Assembly (NCBI GenBank): GCA_934047225.1
Contig: OW203989.1
Span: 15,413,977 to 15,477,976, forward strand
Direction of reading: 5' to 3'
Source: Ypsolopha sequella
Taxonomy: Eukaryota; Arthropoda; Insecta; Lepidoptera; Ypsolophidae
DNA length: 64,000 nucleotides
This document shows, piece after piece, positions 1 through 8,900 of this stretch. The notes beneath the pieces were generated by a model, which had not been told where the DNA came from, did no database searches, and saw only the letters and a list, made by a program, of their open reading frames with translations. Position 1 is the first letter of the stretch; each line of letters starts with the position of its first letter. A program made the translations under genes and the position numbers.

Positions 1-290
1 TGTGACCATTCTGTACCTATTACTACACGGTGATATTTTGGTAGTTTTGAAAACAAACTAGTGGTTAAAGTTATTGCGAACTAGTGGTGATAGTACTGAA
101 ATCGCGAAAATATATAAAACATATACAACAGTTACATACAGTACCTGCTCTAATGTAACATGTCATCAAAATCGGTTATGTGAGGATACCCGAAAGTGAC
201 CAAGTTGATATTGGGGTCAGACCTTTATAAATCTTGGGCTTGAGCGGTAACAGACGAGCGTCACTTTGCAGTTGGTAACCGTCAACAATA
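1..290. other. Unassigned AT-rich sequence
   Basis: I see no open frame of useful length, RNA gene or clear repeat here. It runs into the palindrome that starts at 291, and the last 60 bases share the 'ggtaaccgtc' phrase seen again near 490-510, so the edge of a larger decayed element may lie here. Confidence 0.4.
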
Positions 291-450
291 GGCCCACCAT
301 GAGTTTGGCACTCGATATACGTTAGCAACTGCGTAAAATATAATGTATTGGAAATTCTGGTTCCTCTCGTATACCGCTAGAACCGCTAAACTCATACAAA
401 TGTTTTACGCTGTCGCTAACGTGTATCGAGTGCCAAACTCATGGTAGGCC
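291..450. repeat. Foldback (palindromic) element, 36-bp outer arms
   Basis: Bases 291-326 are the reverse complement of 415-450 with about two mismatches, and the pairing continues more weakly inward toward a centre near 370. The arms hold the word 'gagtttggcactcgata'. No open frame lies inside. A non-autonomous foldback or MITE is the likely identity. No target duplication is obvious. Confidence 0.7.
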
Positions 451-1015
451 AGAGGCTTGAGGTAACTTTAGACGTCGAACCTTGTCGGCGGTAACCGTCT
501 AATGATGGTAGCGTTAGCCGTCGTCAGTTGCAGTCAAACAATTTTTCATAAAAAGATTCTGTTTTTATATTTGAATGATGATTTTTGAACGATAATGACG
601 AAACAAAAAAAAAATTGATAAAATATTAATTTGTTACAATTTTTGTTGATTTCGGTGCTTTTAGAGACTTGAGTGGTATGTATCGGTTATTTGCGGGTCT
701 CATAATAAAACCGATAGTATGTAATATATTTGGGTACTCAGAAACAGTTTCAATGATGTTGATGCAACTTTTAGATTTTATTTTTATGAAGATTGTATTC
801 GCACGTAAAATAAACAAAACATATATTTTTTTAATTTAATTATGTTACGTAATCTGTACCACAGTTTCACCTCGCTAACACTTGTAAGCTCTGATCTGCA
901 GGTAAATTCTCAATTTGGTAAATACAGGTTGATAATGAAACCCCTAGCTTTATTGAAATCTATGAATCCAAATCACTAATAGAACACAGAATCGTAAAAA
1001 AAAAAGTTTTTTTTT
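451..1015. other. Unassigned sequence with a GC-richer head
   Basis: Bases 500-540 ('gcgttagccgtcgtcag') resemble 4322-4350, which suggests a shared old repeat. The rest is AT-rich, with A/T homopolymers at about 606-617 and 996-1015. A 63-codon minus-strand open frame at 626-817 has no recognisable content and I treat it as chance. Confidence 0.35.
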
Positions 1016-1019
1016 CCCC

Positions 1020-2470
1020 CATATTTTTATCGGGAAAAGTTTCCAAATTGCGAATAAAATGGCTAGCCTACGCGACGAGCCGCCGGGCCCCAACCATCAA
1101 TGAAAAACATTCCCGTACACCTGTGTACCACCTACCCTCGCCCCGGCCCGCGATCGCCAGTCGCCGGCGCACCGACGTCACGAGTGCATGCGCAAATACA
1201 ATAAAAGTGCAAATTTTCTCTCCCGCCGCGCAACTATTTTCGAGTCGTCACGATGCCGATGTACTCTTCTCGCGAATATTACGAAATGGTGCGAGTGTAC
1301 ATCCTCAGTGGAGAAAATCTTTACCGAGCGAGAACATTGTACGAAGAGGAGAGCATTCCTCGGCTTCGTGCTCAAGGACTTGTCAACGCCACGGTTCCAC
1401 ATCGTCAAACGATTTTAGCGGTAAACCAGCGGCTACTGGATTATGGTCAGTTTACCGTGCCAAGCCATGCACAAGGGGCTGGCGCGCCACGTCTGGCTAT
1501 TGAGGTAGAAGATGCTGTGTTCGACTTCTTTGAGCGGCACCCCCGAGCCAGTACGCGAGACGCAGCTCAGCGGTTTGAAATTAGCCAACCAACAGTGTGG
1601 AAATTGTTGCACTATGCTGGACTTCATGCATATCATTTTCAGACAGTGCAGCACCTGCATGAGGCTGACGCGCAAAATCGTCGCACGTTTTGTGAGTGGT
1701 TCCTTCAGAACCAAAACAAAAACATTTTATGGACTGACGAGTCAATGTTTACACGTGTGGGTCTGTACAATTGCCACAATGAACACTGGTGGTCGTACAG
1801 AAACCCACACATGATTCGCGAACATCACCATCAAGTGCGGTTCAGTGTTAATGTGTGGGCCGGTATTATTGGTGACAAAGTGCTTGGGCCGTATTTTATT
1901 GAAGAACGTTTAACCGGAGGCACATACCTAGACATGCTAAGAGGTGTGATTGCAGACTATTTGGAGGATGTGCCGCTCGCGTACTTGCATGACTTTTATT
2001 TCCAGCAAGACGGAGCACCACCTCATTACGCCCAACAGGTACGGGAGTACCTCAATGAAGAGTACGGAGACCGATGGATAGGTCGCGCCGGGCCTGTGGC
2101 ATGGCCTGCCAGGTCACCAGACCTCACGCCCTGTGATTTTTTTTTGTGGGGAGAAATCAAACGCCGCGTATACTCGGAGGAGTCTCAAAGCCGCGAAGAA
2201 CTGAAAGACCGTATTATCAGTGCATTTAACGCTGTAAAAAGTGACTTTGTAGTGCTGAGAAAACTGAGAAGGAATGCAGTAAAACGTGCTAGACTCTGTT
2301 TAGAGAGAAACGGACTGCATTTCGAACAATTGCTGAAGTACAGCTAATGTTAGTTTAGGTATACAACTTCGTTGATTTCAATTACTTGTACATAAGTTGA
2401 TTTCAATTTTTTAAGTACGCCTGAATACAGAAGTGACTAAGTACCTAACGATTTCGTAACTTAGCTACTT
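1020..2470 (+). mobile_element. Mariner-superfamily DNA transposon (boundaries uncertain)
   Basis: The span covers the transposase, its GC-rich leader (about 1060-1250) and an AT-rich tail. The tail carries a direct repeat of 'gttgatttcaatt' at about 2372-2408. Both ends are guesses, because no matching terminal inverted repeats or TA duplication were identified. Confidence 0.4.
1253..2347 (+). CDS. Mariner-superfamily transposase, uninterrupted 364-aa ORF
   Basis: This looks like an IS630/Tc1/mariner DDE transposase, a nuclear protein that would bind the element's ends and cut and paste it. Residues 1-70 resemble the helical N-terminal domain listed as DUF4817 in many insect transposases, and residues 98-120 read as a second helix-turn-helix. 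The catalytic core is plain: D162 in WTDES, D253 in QQDGAPPH and D290 in ARSPDLTP, followed by FFLWGEIKRRVY. Thirty-six residues separate the second and third aspartates, so it is not a classical DD34D mariner. Upstream 1130-1250 is much GC-richer than the surroundings. The start at 1253 is the first ATG before the conserved domain. I could not find convincing terminal inverted repeats. The frame has no stops, so the copy may be young or intact. Confidence 0.88.
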   Translation: MPMYSSREYYEMVRVYILSGENLYRARTLYEEESIPRLRAQGLVNATVPHRQTILAVNQRLLDYGQFTVPSHAQGAGAPRLAIEVEDAVFDFFERHPRASTRDAAQRFEISQPTVWKLLHYAGLHAYHFQTVQHLHEADAQNRRTFCEWFLQNQNKNILWTDESMFTRVGLYNCHNEHWWSYRNPHMIREHHHQVRFSVNVWAGIIGDKVLGPYFIEERLTGGTYLDMLRGVIADYLEDVPLAYLHDFYFQQDGAPPHYAQQVREYLNEEYGDRWIGRAGPVAWPARSPDLTPCDFFLWGEIKRRVYSEESQSREELKDRIISAFNAVKSDFVVLRKLRRNAVKRARLCLERNGLHFEQLLKYS

Positions 2471-2518
2471 ACCTACTTGCTGTTTGTAAATTATAAATCC
2501 TATTCAAAGCATTCTTAC

Positions 2519-2743
2519 GAGTAATTCTTTAGCGCAATCTAAACAACTTCTGTATTTTGACGGTCCTAAGCCCGTAAAAGTATGAAGGGAAAATTGCAAC
2601 TTATGATCGCTGATTTCTCCTTTCAGAGCGGCATGCAAAACAAAAGCGGTGTCCTTTGGTGGCTCGGATAAAGAATACTTACTTGTCGGCTCGCGACAAA
2701 GGGTAATTTGCCGACAACGTTTGGAAGCCGGCCGGTCGGCCAT
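2519..2743 (-). CDS. Candidate first coding exon of a host gene (possibly ZAD-zinc-finger-like)
   Basis: From an ATG at 2743 the minus strand is open for exactly 75 codons (MADRPASKRC...), ending KYRSCLDCAKELL. It is followed at once by GTAAGAAT, a good splice donor, in codon phase 0. The CxxC near the end and the 'LCREP' segment are loosely like the cysteine pairs of insect ZAD domains, but only one cysteine of the first pair is clear. Upstream bases 2744-2785 are GC- and CpG-rich with a CACGTG box, as at a promoter. The open frame continues upstream of the ATG to 2902, so the start is uncertain. No following exon was found to the left. A chance open frame or transposon-derived exon remains possible. 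Confidence 0.35.
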
Positions 2744-2800
2744 GTGGCGAGGCGAGGCGGTGACGCGCGTCACGTGTTTAGCTTGACAGTGATATGACAA
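2744..2800 (-). promoter_or_regulatory. CpG-rich promoter-like segment upstream of 2519-2743
   Basis: Repeated 'gcgaggcgag' words, a 'gacgcgcgtc' palindrome and a CACGTG E-box cluster directly upstream of the candidate ATG, in otherwise AT-rich DNA. This is a guess from composition; no TATA or initiator was assigned. Confidence 0.2.
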
Positions 2801-2939
2801 CGCTATTCGGTTTTTGTAGGAAAACTTTGACAGTCGATATCTTTTGTTTTTAGTATGAAACAAGACAAAAGTAACAAAACATGTATTTTCTAATTCGAAC
2901 ATAGAATAGGTTTCTTGAATATAGCTAGAGGGATCATTA

Positions 2940-3260
2940 TCAACCTGTATATGTATATATTTTCTTGATCATGAGTCTTCTGCTTTTTATTTTGTTTTTC
3001 ACTTGAGATAAGTTAAATTTTTTGTTGTGCTTTTTGTTCTTTATTTTCTTGTTCTGTACTTTGTTTATTTCATTGTTCTGTACTGCGGTCTTCATTTTCT
3101 GGTTCTATATATTGTTATACATTTTCTGTGTTTTTTCGTTTTTGTAATTTTCTTTTTTCCTTTTGTTTCTTTTTTTGTTGTGCACTTTGTTTTTCATTTT
3201 CTTGTTCTGTACTACAGTAAAACCACAGTTTTCATTTTCTTGTTTTATATTTTGTAATAC
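2940..3260. repeat. T-rich degenerate repeats of a 'cattttcttgttctgta' phrase
   Basis: The phrase 'ttcattttcttgttctgt' recurs in variant form around 3045, 3070, 3095, 3195 and 3230. The strand is strongly pyrimidine-biased. The 76-codon plus-strand open frame here is low complexity (F, V, L, Y) and not credible as a gene. On the minus strand the tract would lie just downstream of the duplicated exons. Confidence 0.45.
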
Positions 3261-3287
3261 ATTTGCTGTAAATTAAAATGAATCTAC

Positions 3288-3404
3288 CAGAACCGAGTCT
3301 TCAATCGTCTTTTGTTCAGAGGCTGTCGGATCATTGTCTTTGCCGTTCATTTTTAATGCAATGAATGAGCCTGGAGATGGTGGTGGCCCAAACGATATTT
3401 TTCT
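3288..3404 (-). CDS. Duplicated exon A (117 bp) of an unrecognised host gene
   Basis: On the minus strand a TTTTCAG-like acceptor ends at 3405 and a GTAGATT donor begins at 3287. They enclose 117 bp that is open in phase 0 and encodes 39 residues beginning RKISFGPPPSP and containing KDNDPTASEQKTIED. It is paralogous to exon B (22 of 39 residues identical by my alignment). If not spliced at the donor, the frame stops after VDSF, so this could also be the last exon. The peptide is hydrophilic and acidic with a GPP motif; I do not recognise the family. Matching length, phase and splice sites with exon B argue for real coding sequence. Confidence 0.5.
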
Positions 3405-3601
3405 CTGAAAAATATAATAAATAAGTTTGAATTTACCTTAGTTTAACCTACTATAAATTATAAAATAATGCAAACCCATTAAAGAAAAATACTCAAGTTT
3501 CACAAACAAATATTAAAATATAATATTAATTCCTAAATATTTACCTAATTTAAAGGATATTGCCACGTTACAAAAAAAGATTGGTAAATTATCAAACCTA
3601 C

Positions 3602-3718
3602 CGGAATCGACTCTTCGATAGTGTTTTGTGCAGATATTGTTGGATCATTCTCTTTGCCTTCCATTTCTGAAGCAATAAATAAGCTTAGAGATTGTGGTGG
3701 TCCAGACGATGCATTTCT
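3602..3718 (-). CDS. Duplicated exon B (117 bp) of an unrecognised host gene
   Basis: A TGTTTCTCAG acceptor lies just above 3718 and a GTAGGTTTG donor starts at 3601. The 117 bp between them is open in phase 0 and encodes 39 residues with GPPQSLSLFIASEM and GKENDPTISAQNTIEES. Length, phase and both splice sites match exon A. The 197-bp gap between A and B would be a short intron. Conserved positions include GPP, F-I-A, M-x-GK, N-D-P-T, S-x-Q-x-T-I-E and S. The product is unknown; the sequence looks disordered and charged. Confidence 0.55.
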
Positions 3719-3776
3719 CTGAGAAACATAACAAATAACGCTGAATATGTTTTGATACGTAATATAATTTTTAACA

Positions 3777-4293
3777 GACTAGGCTGTCGGGTGACAGTTG
3801 GTAACCCTATGTCATCAAATAACAAGATCTGACCAATTCGTAGTGGTGTAGAAAAAAACCTACATCAAAATAAACAGGGTTGGCTCGACGCAACCTGGAA
3901 AATTTTGTAGAGTCAGCAAAAGCAGCACAATTTTATTGATTAAAAAAAATCACATCATCAAGTATATATCATCGACAGAGCGTATAAAAGGTGCTGAAGA
4001 AAGCTTTTTTCATATAAAAAGATATTCGATAAAATCAGGCTGATATTAGTACCAACATAGGACATGCAAACCTTATTTTTAAGCACCTTGTGATACGCTT
4101 TATCGAACATAGTACTTGCTACTTATTGACGTGATTTTTTCATCAGAAAATTTGCGTTGTTTTTGCTGACTGTACAAAACGCTCTAGGTTGCGCGTAGCC
4201 AACGCAGTTTATTTTGATGTAGTTTTTTTTCTACATCACTACGAGTTAGTCACATCTTGTTACTCGATGAGATAGTGTTCCCGACAGTCTACT
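3777..4293. repeat. Long-arm foldback element, about 515 bp
   Basis: The left arm, beginning 'ggctgtcggg', pairs with the right arm ending 'cccgacagtc'. Pairing continues for about 130 bp, including 'acatcaaaataaac' against 'gtttattttgatgt' and the 'gtgtagaaaaaaac' block. The interior is AT-rich without an open frame. It lies between exon C and exon B of the duplicated-exon cluster, and would be intronic if these are one gene. No clear target duplication was found. Confidence 0.75.
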
Positions 4294-4560
4294 ATTCTAT
4301 ACCATAAATTGCCACCGAATGACGTTAGCGTCAGCCGTCGGTTGCAGTCGACCATACAACGCTGACAATACCATCAATCGAGTGCAGTCGGCGCTGTTTG
4401 GCATCGTCAGCGCGTCGAATGCAACCAATAGCTGACGCTCACTACCATTGTTCGATGGTAGTCGATGGCTATCGCCAACATGGTTCGACATATGCAGTTA
4501 CCTACCGTTGTCTACGGCTACCGTTTTGAAAGTGATGTTCGTTTGTTGGCACCCTCAACA
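4294..4560. repeat. GC-richer repeat related to 490-540
   Basis: Words such as 'gcgtcagccgtcggttgc', 'gatggtagtcgatgg' and 'cagtcggcg' recur in both orientations, and the beginning matches 505-535 in part. It is likely an old foldback or MITE. The 64-codon minus-strand open frame here is inside the repeat and is not convincing. Confidence 0.35.
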
Positions 4561-4589
4561 TTTATTAAATTTCAATGACAATGATATTT

Positions 4590-4935
4590 GATAGGTGGTA
4601 GAGCTGATGCCGAGCTCGACTGTGGAGGTACCACCATCTTACTTGGAGACCCCCTCGAAGTAATTCAGGGGAGAGTAAGAGGACAGCTCACAGGCAAAAA
4701 CCAGGAGGCCCACCATGCCTAGGACCGATGGATGGCGGTATATCCATCCCTCATATGGAACAGACTGGTAACGGGCAGCGGCGTCACTGGTGCGATGGTT
4801 CCGGCATCGCACTCACCAACCCGCCTGCCCAGCGTGTGTGAGTATGGACAATTCTTCCAGGACGACCACCGGGAATGACTAAGTCCTTAAAAGGCTTATG
4901 TCCAGCAGTGGACGAACGAGGCTGATGGATGGATG
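4590..4935 (+). mobile_element. RTE-like LINE 3' fragment (repeat R, copy 1)
   Basis: It contains 'gagctcgactgtggaggt', 'accaccatcttact' and ends 'ttatgtccagcagtggac' followed by a gatg-rich tail, a 3' end that I associate from memory with lepidopteran RTE-type LINEs. Copies occur at 47415-47720 (same strand) and 51781-51892 (opposite strand). No intact coding frame is left. Confidence 0.55.
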
Positions 4936-4994
4936 GAATGACATTACAGGTTACATGCACAGATTATTTTGAATTAATATATTGTCAGGTCTAC

Positions 4995-5087
4995 CCGAAT
5001 GAACTTTTCAGTACTTAGTCTTTTTTGCAGATTTTGTCGGATTATTTTCTTTGCCTTCTGTTTCTGGTGGTCTCTTTTTAGATGCCC
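4995..5087 (-). CDS. Related exon C (93 bp), frame-shifted paralogue of A and B
   Basis: The minus strand shows a TTATTTCAG acceptor just above 5087 and a GTAGAC donor at 4994-4989. The DNA is clearly related to exons A and B. Read in the homologous frame it gives a peptide with RPPETEGKENNPTKSAKKT that ends in TGA at 5010-5008. Read in phase 0 from the acceptor, the 93 bp stay open for 31 codons (GHLKRDHQKQ...), compatible with splicing into B. It may be an alternative last exon, a frame-shifted functional exon or a decayed copy. It lies upstream of B on the minus strand, with a foldback element and an RTE-like fragment between them. Confidence 0.35.
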
Positions 5088-5394
5088 CTGAAATAATATA
5101 TCAATTTATATGTATTATAACTACAATTCTAGTTATTCAACTATCTCTACATAATATTACAGGTATAAATACCACGGCTTTGATATGCCTGCCAGGGACA
5201 TATTTTTCTGAAATGAACTAAAACGAGTATTTCAAATAGTGCTCCGGTCCAAAAAAAAAACAGGTCGGAAGCGGAGCTAAACCATATACTTAGTCCGAGC
5301 CTTGGTACTTGGGTAGTTTATTTAGCTGGATCGAAGTAAAAACAAAATTTTGAGCACCGTTTTTTGCGTGAATTGTTGCTTATAGTTTATAACA

Positions 5395-5665
5395 ATTATT
5401 ATATATCGTCACGATAGGAATCCCCAAGGGGGTTTTGGAGATATTCCGAGTGTGTCCGCACTCGGTACACCCGCGTTTCACCGACGACAAGTATGGCCCA
5501 ACGTGGTTGGTGGTGACTTCGGGCACAAAACATTCAGCAAGTAGTAAGTATTAGTAAATACTATGCACAAAAATTCCGAAAAACTCCTTGATGCATGCCC
5601 AACCGGGGCTTGAACCTGGATCTCAAAATTGAGAGGCCTGCGTTCTACCCATGAGCTACTATAAT
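5395..5665 (-). mobile_element. tRNA-headed SINE, copy 1
   Basis: On the minus strand a tRNA-like head begins 'tagctcatgggtagaac' (box A-like) and contains 'ggttcaagcccc' (box B-like). It is followed by a body with 'ttcggaattt', 'cttgctgaatg' and 'gtgaaacgcgggtg' and ends near 'cgtgacgatata'. The same family is at 63490-63835, at 54376-54985 and as a fragment at 39035-39182. The head should be transcribed by RNA polymerase III; mobilisation would need a LINE. Confidence 0.75.
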
Positions 5666-5859
5666 TGTTACCAGTAATTATTCATATCTACTCTACTATG
5701 GATAATGATTGTGTAGGTAGATTATGTTAGGTACCTACTTACTTTACTGCATTTATTTTCAAAGCTTTTGTAGCCGCTTCTTTCCTGTTTTAGGTTTTTG
5801 TGGCATTTTTCTCAATGTTTTTTTATGCGTGAAAACGAGTTGATGTTGTATATTTTAAC

Positions 5860-5910
5860 CAAAATGTCGTCCTTTTCCTACTTTGCCTCTGATTTGATAG
5901 TGGGATCAGG
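5860..5910 (-). pseudogene. Remnant of a fourth related exon (D)
   Basis: The minus strand encodes PDPTIKSEAK followed by a stop, resembling ENDPTISAQ of exon B, and ends before GTTAAA, a weak donor at the position of B's donor. The 5' half and acceptor are not recognisable. About 120 bp further downstream on this strand a strong GTAAGT donor (5742-5737) follows a short unassigned segment that could be an untranslated exon. Confidence 0.25.
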
Positions 5911-5929
5911 AATTTTATTATTTTTTGTT

Positions 5930-8900
5930 TTATTGAGTTTTGTTTAGAGAATAGTTATTTTTGTAGTTATTTATTATATATTATCTTATTAAATTTATTT
6001 ATAATATTATGAACTCACCTATTGACCTAAATAATAGTTTCTTTTCCTGTTCTTCAGCTGATGAGTACGCCAGTGCGGAGAGCGATGATTCACAATCTCA
6101 ACCTAACGTTAGCTTGCACGACCGTTTGAGCAGGGTGTTTAATGGTCTTCACAACAATTTTAATGTTGTTCATATCAATGCTCAAAGCATCTCTGCTCAT
6201 TACCCCGACCTTCTTGCTTCTTTTAGCAATCAGCGCATTGATGTTATACTTGTTTCGGAATCGTATCTTAAACCTACGATACCGTCTACAATGGTGAGTT
6301 TGCCCGGGTTCCGTCTTATCAGGAATGATAGAATTGGCGCCGGTTGTGGTGGTGTTGCAATTTATCTTCGAGCCGACATTCCTTGCAAAATCATAAATCA
6401 GTCCCATAGTCAATATTCGGGTTTTGCAGAACATCTTTTTATTGAAATCTATCTCCACCACTCAAAACTACTTCTCGGTGTTTACTACCCTCCCGACCGC
6501 ACTGTCGACTACTTTGAATCTTTCGAGTCCCTTCTCTATGATTTATGTCCCCAATATGATGATACATTAATTTTGAGTGATTTTAACACTGATCTCCTTA
6601 AAAATGATTCTCGTTCTTCTAAATTAACTTCGATCGTCTCTAGTTTTAATTTGCAAATTCTTCCCCTGTCTGCAACTCACCATGCTCCCCATTGCACCCC
6701 TTCTCTTCTAGATCTTATGATTGTATCTAAACCTTCTAAAGTTTCCACCCACGGCCAACTAAATGCCCCTTTCTCTTACCATGATCTGATATTCTTGTCA
6801 TACCAAGTTCGTCCTCCCAAACATAAACCCAAATATCTTCTTCTTCGCAGTTTTAAGGGCATGAATCTGGAAGAGCTTAGGGCAGACGCCACTGCTGTCG
6901 ACTGGACACCTGTCTTAGCCAGTCTCACAATCGACGAAAAGGTTATTAACTTTAATAGGATACTACTGAGCCTTTTTGACAAACATGCTCCTATTAAAAA
7001 GATCAAAGTAAGACATCTCCCAGTACCTTGGCTAACGCAGGATATACGTGACTTTATGGGTAAGCGTGATAAAGCTAAGCAGAAGTACAAGAAAGCCCCC
7101 TCTGAGGAAAATTTCGAATCATTTAAAAGACTGCGTAATCGCTGCACTAGAATGTGTAGGGATGCGAAGAGACGCCACATCCACCAGTCCATTGATAAAT
7201 TCAACCCAGCTCAGGTCTGGAAATTTTTAAAAACGCTTGGGATCGGAAAATCTCCTGAATCGACAACTTACAACATTGACTTCAATGCACTTAATAAGCA
7301 CTTCTCCTCTACTCCTGTCACATTAGAAGACAACATCAAATATATCACGCTTCGTAACATAGCCGACAAGCCTAAACCCAACTGCGTTTCCTTCTCATTT
7401 GAATCTGTATCTTTGAGTGACGTGAAGAAAGCTATCCTTTCCATTTCCTTTAAAGCTGTAGGCGATGACCAGGTCTGTTCACAAATGCTCCTCTCAATTC
7501 TCGATGAACTTGTTCCTACCATCGCTCACATCTTGAATCACTCCCTCGTAACTTGCTCTTTTCCTACGGCATGGAAACGTGCACATGTCATCCCTTTACC
7601 TAAGAAATCCAATCCTAGTTCCTTCTCAGAATATCGTCCCATTTCCATTCTACCCATCCTCTCTAAGGTACTTGAATCTCTAGTACATTTACAATTATCG
7701 TCCTTTTTATCCCGGAACAACCTACTTAATCCCTTCCAGTCCGGATTCCGTCCTGGGCACAGTACTGTTACTGCACTGCTGAAGGTCACTGATGATATAC
7801 GATTTGCAATCGATAACAAACAAGTTACGGTGCTAACTTTGCTTGACTTCAGTAGTGCTTTTAACTGTGTTGATTTTGATATTCTCCAGGAGATCCTTCG
7901 CTCTCTTAACGTATCTCCTCTAGTAACAGAATGGTTTGATTCATATTTACGGTGTCGCCAGCAGTGCATTCGTTCTGATGAAGTATCATCTGAATGGTGT
8001 GAGCTTACTGCTGGTGTTCCGCAAGGTGGCGTCCTTTCACCTCTCCTGTTTTCAATTTTTATTAACTCTATCACCGAATCATTATCTTCTCGCTACCATC
8101 TCTATGCAGACGATTTGCAGCTCTATCGCCATTTTCTTGTTGAGGATGTGGAATCTGCCATTCAGGAAATGAATGACGACCTAGATAATATACATCTCTG
8201 GGCTAAATCTCATGGTCTCCTCGTAAATCCCAGTAAGTCACAAGCAATGCTGTTAGGCAGTAAGTATTGGCTGAATATTCTCGGCAACGTTCCTTCAGTA
8301 ATGTTTAACGGGTCACCAATCGCCTTTTCTGACAAAGCCAAAAACTTAGGGGTAATACTCGACAGTAATTTGGCTTGGGTGCCACATGTTAATGAGACTA
8401 GCAGGAGAGTACATGGCGCATTTCACTCCCTAAAGCAACTCCAGAATTTTCTGCCCTTTAAAACAAAAATCCTACTTGCCCAGACCCTTCTTCTTCCCAT
8501 CATTGATTATGGTGATGTTTGTCTCATCGATGCCACTGAGGTGTTATTAAATAAACTTGAACGTCTTCAGAATTTAGCTATCCGCTTCATCTATGGTCTT
8601 CGCAAATTTGATCGCGTTTCTCACTTTCGTAAGGAATTAAAGTGGTTACCTATTCGTCATCGCCGTAATGTGCGTATTTTGTCCCTTCTATTTAATATCA
8701 TTAGGAATCCACTTTCTCCGCCTTATCTTCGCGAACGTTTTGAGTTCTTAATCCCTAGAGATAGACCCTTGCGTTCTGGGACTTCCTCCCTCCTTAAAAC
8801 TCCTGCACATAATACTTGTGCTTATGGCAACTCTTTTAATGTTGAATCTATCAGACTGTGGAATGCTCTTCCACATAGCATTCGAGACTTGCGTACTATA

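Noticed and set aside
1048..1814. Overlapping ORFs of 76-151 codons around the transposase
   Set aside because: They are alternative-frame shadows of the 364-aa transposase and its GC-rich leader.
1020..2470. Terminal inverted repeats for the mariner element
   Set aside because: Only a vague 'ggaaaactttg'/'ggaaaagtttcc' similarity was found, in direct orientation; not good enough to set ends.
3027..3257. 76-codon ORF rich in F, V, L and Y
   Set aside because: It is a translation of a pyrimidine-rich degenerate repeat and low complexity.
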